Shown here piece by piece: positions 52,557-61,034 of a DNA stretch of 64,000 nt (position 1 is its first letter; the number at the start of each line of letters is the position of its first letter). Below the pieces are notes generated by a model, which worked only from the letters and a program-made list of their open reading frames with translations, was not told the DNA's origin and made no database searches. Origin of the DNA: Streptomyces sp. NBC_00154 (GTDB taxonomy: Bacteria > Actinomycetota > Actinomycetes > Streptomycetales > Streptomycetaceae); the NCBI RefSeq assembly GCF_026342835.1, contig NZ_JAPEMI010000003.1, positions 124,001 through 188,000 on the forward strand, read 5' to 3'. Made by a program: the position numbers and the translations under genes.

Positions 52557-53441
52557 GTGATCACCACCGAGGAACCCCGCGGGACTGCCGCACTGCTGGT
52601 CGACTCCCGCGGCTGGTACCTGCTGCACCTGCGCGACGCGAACAAACCCATTTGCGACCCCGGCACGTGGAGCATCCCGGGAGGCGACCGCGAAGGAACG
52701 GAGACCTGCCGCGAGGCGGTCGAGCGGGAGCTGCGGGAGGAGACCGGCCTGACCGTGCCGCTGGAGGAGTTCACCGTCGTGGACAGTGTGGGCCCGGACG
52801 GAACCAAGGGCCGCATCCGGGTCTACCTCGGCGCCTGGGACGGCGAGGCCGACGAACTGCCGTGCCCCGAGGGAATCATGTTCCGGCACTTCGACGCCGC
52901 GACCATCCCGAATCTGACGATGTGCCCCTGGACGCAGGAGGTCATCGACCTCCACCAGGCCCAGAACCCCGTCCCGCCCCCTGCACAGGTGCGCCCGGGC
53001 AGCCGAGCACGCCTGAACATCGTTGGCGTGCACCTCTACCTGGAACAGGACGGCAAGGTGCTGCTCGGCCTGCGCCACCCCGACGCCGCGTTTGCGGCCT
53101 CCACCCACCACTTCCTCGCCGGACACTGCGAGCAGGAGTCCGCCGTCGGATGTCTGGTCCGTGAGGCGGAGGAAGAGGCCGGGCTGGTCGTCGACCCCAC
53201 GCATGTCGAGCTGGCTCACGTCGTACACATGGTGGACGAGCCGGACGGCCAGCCCCGGATCGGAATGGTCTTCCGCGCGCACCGCTGGGAGGGCGAGCCG
53301 GTGGTGCGTGAGCCGGACCGGTGCGTCAGCTGGGATTGGTGGCCGGTCGACACGCTTCCGTCTCCGATCGTGCCCTACACCCGGGCCGCGATCGACGGCA
53401 TTCGGGCCGGCCGCCTCTACAGCGAACTCGGCTGGGCCTGA
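52557..53441 (+). CDS. Tandem-Nudix protein
   Basis: A 294-aa protein with two Nudix domains. The first has GGDREGTETCREAVERELRE followed by ETGL, which fits the Nudix box. The second (from about residue 155) has AGHCEQESAVGCLVREAEEE followed by AGLVV, where the box is degenerate at its first Gly/Glu positions. GTG 52557 lies 9 nt after GGAGCTG. It may be a hydrolase with a regulatory second domain. It lies between the two transporters. Confidence 0.88.
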   Translation: MITTEEPRGTAALLVDSRGWYLLHLRDANKPICDPGTWSIPGGDREGTETCREAVERELREETGLTVPLEEFTVVDSVGPDGTKGRIRVYLGAWDGEADELPCPEGIMFRHFDAATIPNLTMCPWTQEVIDLHQAQNPVPPPAQVRPGSRARLNIVGVHLYLEQDGKVLLGLRHPDAAFAASTHHFLAGHCEQESAVGCLVREAEEEAGLVVDPTHVELAHVVHMVDEPDGQPRIGMVFRAHRWEGEPVVREPDRCVSWDWWPVDTLPSPIVPYTRAAIDGIRAGRLYSELGWA

Positions 53442-53447
53442 AACGCC

Positions 53448-53690
53448 GTGCCGACCATTCGCGCTCACATGCCCAGCGGCATCCCCGCCCTCTTTCTCCT
53501 CGGCCGGGACCGGGCGGGTGAGCCACGCGACCGCGAGCCGGGCACATACTGCGAGGCGATCTGGGCCGACACCTCCTGCCCGCCCGACAAGTGCCACGCC
53601 GTCACCCACAAGGCCCTGCGCCACGTCGTCGGCCGCCGGAACGCCGGCGTCACCTCCCCGGAAGCTCCGGACGGAGGTGAAGCCGCGTGA
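53448..53690 (+). CDS. Small hypothetical protein
   Basis: An 80-aa ORF from GTG 53448 with two clustered Cys (TSCPPDKCHAVTHKALRHVV), overlapping the MFS start by 4 nt (GTGA). No signal or membrane segment is seen. The tight coupling and conserved-looking Cys/His suggest a real gene, possibly metal-binding; the function is unknown. Confidence 0.55.
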   Translation: MPTIRAHMPSGIPALFLLGRDRAGEPRDREPGTYCEAIWADTSCPPDKCHAVTHKALRHVVGRRNAGVTSPEAPDGGEAA

Positions 53691-54967
53691 CGGTCTCCAC
53701 CCGGGGACCACGGACCACCGCGTGGGCGATCCCGGCCTTCAGGTACCTGCTCGGAAGTGAGGCCGCGAGCCTGTCCGGGTCGGCGGTGAGCACCATCGCC
53801 CTGCCCGCGCTGGCCGTCCTCGAACTCCACGCCAGCACCGGGGAGGTGGCCGTGCTGGCCTTCCTCGGTCAGCTCCCGAGCACGCTCGCGCTGTGGGCCG
53901 GTGCTCTGTCGGACCGGCACGCGAAGCGCCCCCAGCTGATCGTCTCGGACCTGGCGGCGGCCGCTGCTCTCGCCACGGTCCCGGCCACCGCCCTGGCCGG
54001 CGTGCTCACCATCGGCCAGCTGTATGTGGTGACGCTCGTGCTCGGCGCGGCGAAGGTGCAGCACGACGCAACGGCCATCTCTCTCCTGCCGGGCATCGTC
54101 GAGCCCCACCAGTTGCAGGGCGCGAACTCCCGGCTCGGCGCGGCGTCCTCGGTGGCTGACAGCGTCGGCAGCAACGCGGGCGCGGTGCTGGTCGGCGCCG
54201 TTGGCCCGGCGCGGTCGGTCCTCGCCGATGTCGTTTCGTTCCTGGTCTCCGCCGTACTCGCCTGGCGTATCCGTACGCCCGAACCGCTCGCCCACTCGTC
54301 CGCGGAGCACCGCAGCCTCGGCCGGGATATCGCCGAGGGCGTGCGGTACGTGATCGGGCAGCCCACGATCCGCACGGTGATCGCCGCGCTGTCCACGCTT
54401 TCCTTCGGCCTGGCGATCATGAACACGTACTGGGCGTACTACCTGCTGACGAGGCTCGGGGCGTCCCCGACCGCGTTCGGGGTGATCATGGGTGTCGGTG
54501 GCGCGGGGAGCCTGGCCGGTGCGTTGCTCGCAGGAAGGATTTCGGCCCGGATCGGCGTCGGCCCTACGATCATCGCCGGGTTCGCGGTCAGTCCCGTCGC
54601 CCAGGTGCCGCTGCTCCTCGCCGGACCCGGCCGTGGCTGGCAGATCGCTCTGGCCACGACGCTCGCCGTTCAGCTGTTCTGGGCGACGGCGTCAGGGGTG
54701 AGCCAGAGATCACTCCGCCAGATCCTGTGCGACCCGCGCTTCCAGGGACGGATGCAGGCGGCCAGCACTACGGTGACCGCCGGAAGCCGTCCCCTGGCCG
54801 CCACGACCGCCGGCGCCCTGGCGCTCCTCCTCGACGTACGGGCCGTCCTCGCCGTAGGCGCGCTCCTCCAGGTCGTGCCCGTGGTCCTGCTGCTGGCCTC
54901 CCCCGTCCGAGCCCTGCGGGACATGCCCTCCCCGGCCGTGCCGCCCGCCCGTGAAGGAGCATCATGA
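53687..54967 (+). CDS. MFS transporter
   Basis: A 426-aa, 12-segment permease of the MFS_3/Bcr-type drug-efflux group. The first segment is in SGSAVSTIALPALAVLELHA; the conserved loop 2-3 is GALSDRHAKRPQLIVSDL (the family's A motif, G-x3-D-R-x2-R/K). The second half repeats the pattern (GRISARIGVGPTIIAGF). It starts at GTG 53687 and ends in ATGA with the next gene. It is a candidate exporter or self-resistance pump for the cluster product. Confidence 0.92.
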   Translation: MTVSTRGPRTTAWAIPAFRYLLGSEAASLSGSAVSTIALPALAVLELHASTGEVAVLAFLGQLPSTLALWAGALSDRHAKRPQLIVSDLAAAAALATVPATALAGVLTIGQLYVVTLVLGAAKVQHDATAISLLPGIVEPHQLQGANSRLGAASSVADSVGSNAGAVLVGAVGPARSVLADVVSFLVSAVLAWRIRTPEPLAHSSAEHRSLGRDIAEGVRYVIGQPTIRTVIAALSTLSFGLAIMNTYWAYYLLTRLGASPTAFGVIMGVGGAGSLAGALLAGRISARIGVGPTIIAGFAVSPVAQVPLLLAGPGRGWQIALATTLAVQLFWATASGVSQRSLRQILCDPRFQGRMQAASTTVTAGSRPLAATTAGALALLLDVRAVLAVGALLQVVPVVLLLASPVRALRDMPSPAVPPAREGAS

Positions 54968-55554
54968 CCACCACCGCGTCCACCGCGAGCGCCTCCTACT
55001 GGGAGCCGCTGTGGGCCCAGGGCCGCAGGTACCGGCAGCTCGACGACGCCGAGAGGCGGCTGCTGGACGAGCACCTCGGTCCCGGCCGCGCCCGCCCCGC
55101 CCTCGACATCGGCAGCGGCGACGGCACCATGACCCGGCACCTCCATCACGAGCTCGGGTACCGCACGACCGGCGTCGACTGCTCCCCCAGCGCCATCGCG
55201 CTCGCAGCCGCTCAGGACACCGGGCCATGCCCCGGGCTGGTCTGGAAGTGCCTGGACATGACCACCGACGACCTCACCGCCCTACCGGAACCGGCGTACG
55301 CGGTCATCACCTGTCGCCTGGTCTACCGGTGGATGGACGACAAGGCGGCGTTCCTCAGCCGCGTCCGCCAACTCCTTGCCCCGGGCGGAGTGTTCTGGGT
55401 CGTCACCGAGATCACCGGCCGCCGGAACACCACCGATCCGGCCCTCCTCGCACTCGGGATCACCCGTGCGGAAGCCGAGACCCTCACGGCCGGATGGTCC
55501 GTCGTACGCACCGCCGACCTCGACGTCCTGCGCTGCTACGCCCTCCGCCCCTGA
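54964..55554 (+). CDS. Class I SAM-dependent methyltransferase
   Basis: A 196-aa protein with motif I ALDIGSGDGTMTRHLHHELG, motif II TTGVDCSPSAIALAAAQ, motif III AYAVITCRLVYRWMDDKAAF and the post-III LAPGGVFWVVTEITG. ATG 54964 overlaps the MFS stop (ATGA). It is small for the family, so it probably acts on a small molecule. Confidence 0.9.
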   Translation: MTTTASTASASYWEPLWAQGRRYRQLDDAERRLLDEHLGPGRARPALDIGSGDGTMTRHLHHELGYRTTGVDCSPSAIALAAAQDTGPCPGLVWKCLDMTTDDLTALPEPAYAVITCRLVYRWMDDKAAFLSRVRQLLAPGGVFWVVTEITGRRNTTDPALLALGITRAEAETLTAGWSVVRTADLDVLRCYALRP

Positions 55555-55580
55555 CCACCCCTTCTGCTCTGGAGCAACCG

Positions 55581-56739
55581 ATGAAGGACTTCGAGACACA
55601 AAACGTGGGCACCTGGACCATGTACGGCGCCCACCAGCTCGCCAGAGACATCGAATTGCCGGAGCTGGACGGGTGGGTCTGGGACGTACCGGAGGCCGGC
55701 CCCGGCATCGAGGTCTTCGGTGAAGGGGCTGCGCGTGCTCGACCTCGGCAGCAGGCTCGGCCGGCACGCCGCCCGCGTGGCCGCACTGGGCGCGTCGGTC
55801 ACCGCCGTGGATTCCTCTCCCACCCAGCACCAGCGCGCCGCCGCCCGCTACCCCGACACACCCAGCCTCCGCCTGGTCTGCGCCGACGCCGTTGCCCACT
55901 TGAGCGACACCGACCCGTACGACCTGATCTACTCGGTCAGCGGCGTGCCCTTCACGGACCCGCGCCGGCTCCTGCCCGCGCTGGCCGACGGGCTCCGGCC
56001 CGGTGGGCGCTTCGTGTTCAGCGCGCTGCACACCAACTCCCACGGCGCCGCCCCCTCGGCCTCCGTGGTCGCACGGCCTGAGGTTCTGCGGCTGCCCGGC
56101 ACCACCGAGGAGCACTCCGTGCACATGTGGGTCCTCACGCCGCAGCTGTGGGAGGACCTCCTCGTCGAGCACGGCCTCATCCTCGACTCGGTCACGGCGA
56201 TCGACGCCCCGCAGTCGGACAACGCCCTCTCGTACCGGCTGTACATGGCCCGCCGGCCGGAGCGGGTCCCGAGCCGTCCCCGTACGACCGCGCCTCCCCC
56301 GCCGAACACGGCGCTCGGGGTCGGCGTGATCGTGCACGGCCCCGACGGTGTCCTGCTGGGCCGCCACCGACGCGGCACCTACGAGCTGGCAGGCGGTTCC
56401 GTGGAGCCCGGCGAGACGTTCGCCGAGGCCGCGGTGCGCGAACTCGCCGAGGAAGCCGGCCTCCAGGCGGATCCCGGCGACGTGCAGGTGCTCGGCACGC
56501 TCCTCGACCGCGTGGGCGACGTGGTCCGGCTTACGGTCCCCGTCCTGGTCACCACCTGGAGCGGCGTCCCGCACGAGCGGGAAAAGGCCATCGGCGCCTG
56601 GCGGTTCTGGCCCCTGGACGCGCTTCCGCAACCGCTGTTCGTCCCCAGCAGCCAGTGCCTGACAGCGTGGAACCCCGCTCTGCCGCTCGATCACCCCGCC
56701 GCCTCGTTCCAGCCCTACAACAGCGCCGGGCGTGCATAG
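55581..56739 (+). pseudogene. Methyltransferase-Nudix fusion with an N-terminal frameshift
   Basis: ATG 55581 begins MKDFETQNVGTWTMYGAHQL and ELDGWVWDVPEAGPGIEVFG, then a 1-nt shift at about 55719 leads to KGLRVLDLGSRLGRHAARVA (SAM motif I), which continues to a complete methyltransferase domain. From about 56310 comes a Nudix domain (GVGVIVHGPDGVLLGRHRRG; AGGSVEPGETFAEAAVRELA then EEAGL, a perfect Nudix box). Translation could instead start at GTG 55720, but this would lose the N-terminal cap. Confidence 0.8.
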
Positions 56740-56892
56740 CACCGGTGTTGATTGATCCGCACCGAGCAATCATCGCCACCTGGCCCTGAACGAACCGCCG
56801 ACTCGGGTATGACCCCACCGCGAGGGAGCGGCCGAGTGGCTGTGGCCCGGACGAGGTGCTAACTCAGTTGTTCTACTCAGCGCGGGGCCGCA

Positions 56893-57218
56893 TCACCCGC
56901 TGCACAGCTTCGTCGGCGGAAGGAGCACATCGAGGATGCGCTGGTAGTCAGCACGCGCCAGCGGCTCCGATGCCCAGGTCGAGTCGGCTCGCTTGCTGAT
57001 GAGGTCGAGGCACTGGCCAGGTGTTGTTGTCTCCACCGCCCACGCCTCCCCCTCGGGCGCGACCCACCAGACCTCCTTGTGTTCTGGGTCGAGGGCGAGT
57101 CGGAAGGGGGCAAGGTGGGCGCCGAGCCCGTCCAGGTAGTGGAGGCTGGCAGCTGCGAGGTCGGCGATCAGAGCGTGGGCATCGTCCACCGCTGGGACGT
57201 GGGCAATGAAGGTCACGG
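56893..57218 (-). CDS. Hypothetical protein, about 108 aa
   Basis: GTG 57218 opens VTFIAHVPAVDDAHALIADL; the middle has FRLALDPEHKEVWWVAPEGE, a compact alpha/beta pattern, and the end is LLPPTKLCSG. The frame is open much further upstream, but the sequence beyond 57218 is antisense to the IS4 transposase. It lies 22 nt downstream of the cas3-fusion gene, so they may form one transcript. No family is recognised. Confidence 0.55.
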
Positions 57219-57239
57219 TATGTCTGTGCTTTCTCGTGG

Positions 57240-57688
57240 TCAGGCGACGAGCTGGGGGTTCCGGCCGCCCTGGGTGGCCGCCAGGCTGATCAGCTGGGCG
57301 GCACCGAGGACCTGGTCGATGTAGTCGGTGATGTCGTTGGGGATATCGCTCAGAGGTTTGAGGAGCAGGACGACGCCGAGTGTCGTGTTGCCCCAGAGAG
57401 CCGGTGCCGCCACGGAGTCCCAGCCCGGTAGGCACTCCTGGCGTCCGATGGCGTAGCCCCGGGTCCGGATTGCCTCGAAGGTTTCCCAAGGGTTCTGGCC
57501 TGATGCGGTGACGTTGGGCAATCCCAGGACGGTGAGTGGCGGGAGGGGGTGATTGGGGGCGGTGAGCGTAACCTGCCAGCGATGCTTGGCCGGGTCGAGG
57601 CCGGATGGCACTTCTGCAGCCAAGGAAAGCGCTGTCTGAAGTGATCCGTCGTGCTCCACGGTCACAGGAAGAGAACGTGGCTGGTCCC
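57240..57688 (-). pseudogene. 3' part of a chimeric gene whose 5' part is a cas3 HD fragment
   Basis: After removal of the IS4 element and one GGTCCC copy, the frame runs without a break from the HD region into this part: KDAWDQPRSLPVTVEHDGSL, then TLTAPNHPLPPLTVLGLPNV and a TRGYAIGRQECLPGWDSVAA, PALWGNTTLGVVLLLKPLSD stretch. This C-terminal region is not Cas3-like; the RGYAIGxQECLPGWDSVAAP pattern recalls an IclR-type effector domain, tentatively. It can also be read as a 141-aa ORF from GTG 57665. Confidence 0.55.
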
Positions 57689-57820
57689 AGCAATGCCGGT
57701 GAGTTAGCGCGTCGGTGCAGGTCAGGCACTTGATAGTGCGGGGTTTGGTTGGGAATATCCCCTGGTGACGTTGCGTGATCCGTCACTTCTGGTGACGTGT
57801 CGGCGGAGGCCGGGACACGG

Positions 57821-57885
57821 CAACGGAGTTCCCGGTAGGACAGAAGATCGACCAAGATCCGACTGTCCGCGAGGGAACTCCGTTG
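57821..57885 (+). promoter_or_regulatory. Foldback that occludes the IS4 transposase start
   Basis: A perfect 13-bp inverted repeat (CAACGGAGTTCCC at 57821-57833 with GGGAACTCCGTTG at 57873-57885) has its 3' arm covering most of the ribosome site (GAGGGAA, 57871-57877) and the TTG start (57883-57885). A transcript entering from outside could fold and block translation initiation, as known for IS10 and IS50. Confidence 0.55.
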
Positions 57886-59397
57886 GGTACTCAGTGTGCC
57901 ATCGTCCGCATGTCGTCTGCCATCACCGAGGGCAGCCAGGCCCCGTTGAACAGGCTGGTGACCCCCACGGACCGGCGCTTTGGCGAGCACGTCCGTCTCG
58001 GCGTGTTGACCGAGGAGATCAGCCCTGAACTGGTTGACGAGGTCGTGGAGTTGACCGGCTGCGGCGAGCGTCGCCGCCGGCTGTTGCCCGCCCGGGCGGT
58101 GGTCTACTTCATCCTGGCGTTGTGCCTGTTCAGCAGCTCCGACAGTGCCGGGCCGCCGGGATACCGGTCGGTCCTGCGCACGTTGACGGAGAAGCTGCGG
58201 CATCTGCCAGGCCTGTGTGTGCAGCGCTTGCCCACCAGCTCGGCCCTGACACGGGCCCGGCAGCGGCTGGGCGACAAGCCGCTGCAGGCGCTGTTCGAGC
58301 GGCGGTGCGGCACGCTGGCCACGACCGTCACTCCGGGCGCGTTCGCCTTCGGGCTGCGGCTGGTCGCCTGGGACGGCACCGCGCTGGATGTCCCCGACAC
58401 CCCGGCAAACGCTGCTGAGTTCGGTTTCACCGGCAAGGGTGGTGTCAACCAGAGCGGACACCCACAGGTCCGCCTGATGGCCCTGACCGAATGCGGCACC
58501 CACGCCCTGGTCGACGCGGCCTTCGACGCCGTGGCCAGGTTCAGCGAGCACAAGCTCGCCCGCCGGCTGCTGGCCTCCCTGCGAGGGGACATGCTGCTGC
58601 TGGCCGACCGCAACTTCGCCGGATACCAGCTGTGGGGCCTGGCCCGCGCCACCGGCGCCCACCTGGCCTGGCGGATCAAGAAGAACCTGGTCTTCGTGCC
58701 GCTGCGGGTGCTGTCCGACGGGTCCTACCTGTCCATCATGCGCACGCCCGCGGAGAACATCCGCCACGGTCAGGCCCGCGCGGCCGGACGCACCCTGACC
58801 GAGCCGCCCCGGGGACACCTGGTACGGATCATCGAGTACACCGTGACCATCCACCCACAGGCCGGCCCACCCCGCACCGAGACGTTCCGGCTGGTCACCA
58901 GCCTGCTGGACCACCGCCTCGCCCCGGCCCACCAGCTGGCGAGGGCATATCACCAGCGGTGGGAGATCGAAAACGGATTCGCGGAACTCAAGAACCGCCT
59001 GCGCGGCGCCGGATTCATCCTGCGCTCCAAGGCGCCCGAGCTGATCTACCAGGAGATCTACGCCCTTCTCACCGTCTACCAGGCACTATGCGCACTGCAG
59101 ACGCGCGCGGCAGAACACGGCGGGACCGATCCTGACCGGATCTCCTTCACCGTCACGGTGCAGCTCGCCCGGCTGGCCGTCGCCGCCCAGGCCGCAGCCG
59201 ACGTCACCACACTGGCCGCCGCCCGCCGCGAAGCCACCACAGAGCTCTTGGCCGCCCTCCTGCCGCCCCGGCGCAACCGGCAGTGCCAGCGCATCAAGAA
59301 GCCGTCCAAGAACACCTTCGAGGTCAGAAAACGGGACCAGACCCGCACTCCCAGTAACGTCCGCTACACACTCAAAGTCACCAAGCACCCCACCTGA
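57883..59397 (+). CDS. IS4-family transposase
   Basis: A 504-aa protein starting at TTG 57883. An N-terminal domain (EEISPELVDEVVELTGCGER, RLLPARAVVYFILALCLFSS) precedes the IS4 DDE core: LVAWDGTALDVPDTPANAAE (first D), LLADRNFAGYQLWGLARATG (second D), and the Y-(2)-R-(3)-E-(6)-K signature in AYHQRWEIENGFAELKNRLR (catalytic Glu). It appears intact. Confidence 0.93.
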   Translation: MGTQCAIVRMSSAITEGSQAPLNRLVTPTDRRFGEHVRLGVLTEEISPELVDEVVELTGCGERRRRLLPARAVVYFILALCLFSSSDSAGPPGYRSVLRTLTEKLRHLPGLCVQRLPTSSALTRARQRLGDKPLQALFERRCGTLATTVTPGAFAFGLRLVAWDGTALDVPDTPANAAEFGFTGKGGVNQSGHPQVRLMALTECGTHALVDAAFDAVARFSEHKLARRLLASLRGDMLLLADRNFAGYQLWGLARATGAHLAWRIKKNLVFVPLRVLSDGSYLSIMRTPAENIRHGQARAAGRTLTEPPRGHLVRIIEYTVTIHPQAGPPRTETFRLVTSLLDHRLAPAHQLARAYHQRWEIENGFAELKNRLRGAGFILRSKAPELIYQEIYALLTVYQALCALQTRAAEHGGTDPDRISFTVTVQLARLAVAAQAAADVTTLAAARREATTELLAALLPPRRNRQCQRIKKPSKNTFEVRKRDQTRTPSNVRYTLKVTKHPT

Positions 59398-59430
59398 CCT
59401 GCACCGACGCGCTAACTCACCGGCATTGCT

Positions 59431-60049
59431 GGTCCCAGGCATCTTTCAAGACCACAGTGAGGGGGTGGGCCAGGTCGATGTCGGCAGGGTCGACGACATC
59501 GAATGGTCGTTCCTTCTTCTGTCGGTCCGACCTGCCGGACGGGTCGCATGGCCCATCTGGCACCCATGGGTGTCCTCCCACGACGACCGTGACCTGTCCG
59601 GTCTGCTTCACCGTCCAGCCGTGCCGTTCCTTCAGCCACTCCCCCAGCAGCGCCTGCCCGGCCAGCCCGTGCGGCGCGACCCTGCGGTCCGGCCCGATGG
59701 CCCGCGCCGAGCGCATCTCCAGCCCCTGCTCACGCATAAGGTCCGCGAGCTGGTCGACCTGACAGGCGAAAGCGGGCGTCGCCTTCCCGATGTCGTGCAC
59801 CCCCGCCAGCCACACGGCAAGCCGCCGTGCGTCCTGCTCACCGCCGGGCAGCGCCGAGGCGATCAACTTCCGTACGCTCGCGGGCAGCCACGTGTCCCAC
59901 AGCAGACCGGCCACAGCGGCGCTGTCCTCCATGTGCCGCCACAACGGCAGCCACCCGTCGGAATCCCTGTCGTGCTTCGCCCATACCGTCAGCACCGGCC
60001 CGTCGAGCCTGCCCCGCAGGCCCGAGCGGGACATCCCCTCACCCGTCAT
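59431..60049 (-). pseudogene. cas3: Cas3 N-terminal HD-nuclease fragment (type I-E)
   Basis: ATG 60049 (or 60034) begins a Cas3'' domain: LTVWAKHDRDSDGWLPLWRH, MEDSAAVAGLLWDTWLP, the HD pair in LAGVHDIGKATPAFACQ, HGLAGQALLGEWLKERHGWT and a GGHPWVP near-match of GGHHGxxP. Coding similarity to Cas3 ends there; no helicase domain follows, and the ORF continues into unrelated sequence that is interrupted by the IS4 element. It lies next to a type I-E array. It is an inactive remnant. Confidence 0.85.
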
Positions 60050-60059
60050 GCCAGATGAA

Positions 60060-60291
60060 TACAGGCAAACCCAGTCCCAGAATGCCTATATGACGAAAAC
60101 TCAAGAAATCTTCTTCTGACCCGAGAGTAACTCCCTGACAGCAGGCAGACAGGATCTACGATGATCACTTTGCACTGCCGCCCACCGGACATCTAAACGG
60201 AAGAAACAGGGGCGTTATGCCTGTTATGCCGGACTCGGTGAAAGTATGTGAAAACTGCGTGTCGTCGCGATAAAGGCGCAGGTCACGCAGT
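60060..60291 (+). promoter_or_regulatory. Probable CRISPR leader
   Basis: An unusually AT-rich stretch for this genome (for example AATGCCTATATGACGAAAAC and AAGAAATCTTCTTC), located between the cas3 fragment and the first repeat. The degenerate repeats are at the other end of the array, which fits a leader on this side. No gene is seen in it. Confidence 0.6.
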
Positions 60292-60639
60292 CTGCTCCCC
60301 GCACCCGCGGGGATGGTCCTTCGATGGCCGCGCGCAGTAGGTTCGTCAGCGGCTGCTCCCCGCACCCGCGGGGATGGTCCTACGGGCCGCGCCTCTTGGT
60401 CTCTTCCAGCTCGCTGCTCCCCGCACCCGCGGGGATGGTCCCTCGGCCGCCGTACGTACATCACGGAGTGCACCTTGCTCCCCGCACCCGCGGGGATGGT
60501 CCCACCACGGGCGCAGGCTGATGACCACTGTGCGCAGGTCCTCCGCGCGGCTGCTCCCCGCACCCGGGGGGGTGGTCCCGACGCGTTGAACCGGCTGGCC
60601 GCCACGTTGGACTGCTCCCCGCACCCGCAGGGATGGTCC
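60292..60639 (+). CRISPR. Type I-E CRISPR array, six repeats and five spacers
   Basis: 28-bp repeats start at 60292, 60353, 60414, 60475, 60551 and 60612; each contains TGCTCCCCGCACCC with palindromic core CCCCGCACCCGCGGGG and ends GGATGGTCC. Four spacers are 33 bp; the fourth is 48 bp. Repeat 4 differs at its first base, repeat 5 has CCCGGGGGGGTGG, and repeat 6 has CGCAGGGATGG, so the distal end is degenerate. This repeat class is the usual Streptomyces I-E type. No cas1, cas2 or Cascade genes are in the window. Confidence 0.95.
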
Positions 60640-61034
60640 CCCATTGCCGAGCGCGCGCCCGGCCTGCCTCGCGACCGCCCCCTACATCATCTACCAAGGT
60701 GACCGGAACCGGCTCACCTGGTGCGCGGGCGAGGATCCGCGGCTGAGCGTCGCCTACGGAGGCGAGGGCTGGTACGGCCTGGGTACGGAGCAGATCTGTA
60801 GGGTCTCGCCGCCGATGACATGTCGATCTTCTGTGACCTGCTGGTTCTCTGTTGTCTCACCGCGATGTCACCCAAGATCAGTCTCAGATCGATGCCATTT
60901 CCTCGGCGGAACGATGAGTCTGCGGCTGAGCCACCGAGCACGAGGACTACATGCGAGCTCAGATCGCGCACCGATGAGTTTCCCGCGCCGCGCCGGTCTG
61001 TACGCGTGAGACCGACTCACGGAAGGCTGGCGCC
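60640..61034. other. Region after the array with a gene remnant
   Basis: No complete gene is seen. A short plus frame (APYIIYQGDRNRLTWCAGED, then YGGEGWYGLGTE, about 60680-60795) has coding character and could be the end of a lost gene. The remainder has no recognised feature other than the upstream region of the reductase gene, with GGAAGG before ATG 61035. Confidence 0.4.

Larger units (their letters stand above)
57689..59430 (+). mobile_element. IS4-family insertion sequence, 1742 bp
   Basis: Long perfect terminal inverted repeats start AGCAATGCCGGTGAGTTAGC and extend at least 40 bp. They are flanked by a 6-bp direct repeat GGTCCC (57683-57688 and 59431-59436). One transposase gene fills the element. 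It is inserted in a minus-strand chimeric gene that begins with a cas3 HD fragment. Confidence 0.9.

Noticed and set aside
56817..56870. A tRNA-Ser-like 5' half (GAGGGAGCGGCCGAGTGGCT, then GTGCTAACTC resembling a GCU anticodon arm)
   Set aside because: The anticodon stem has only three or four pairs, and no T-arm or matching acceptor strand follows; I judge it chance or at most a degraded fragment.
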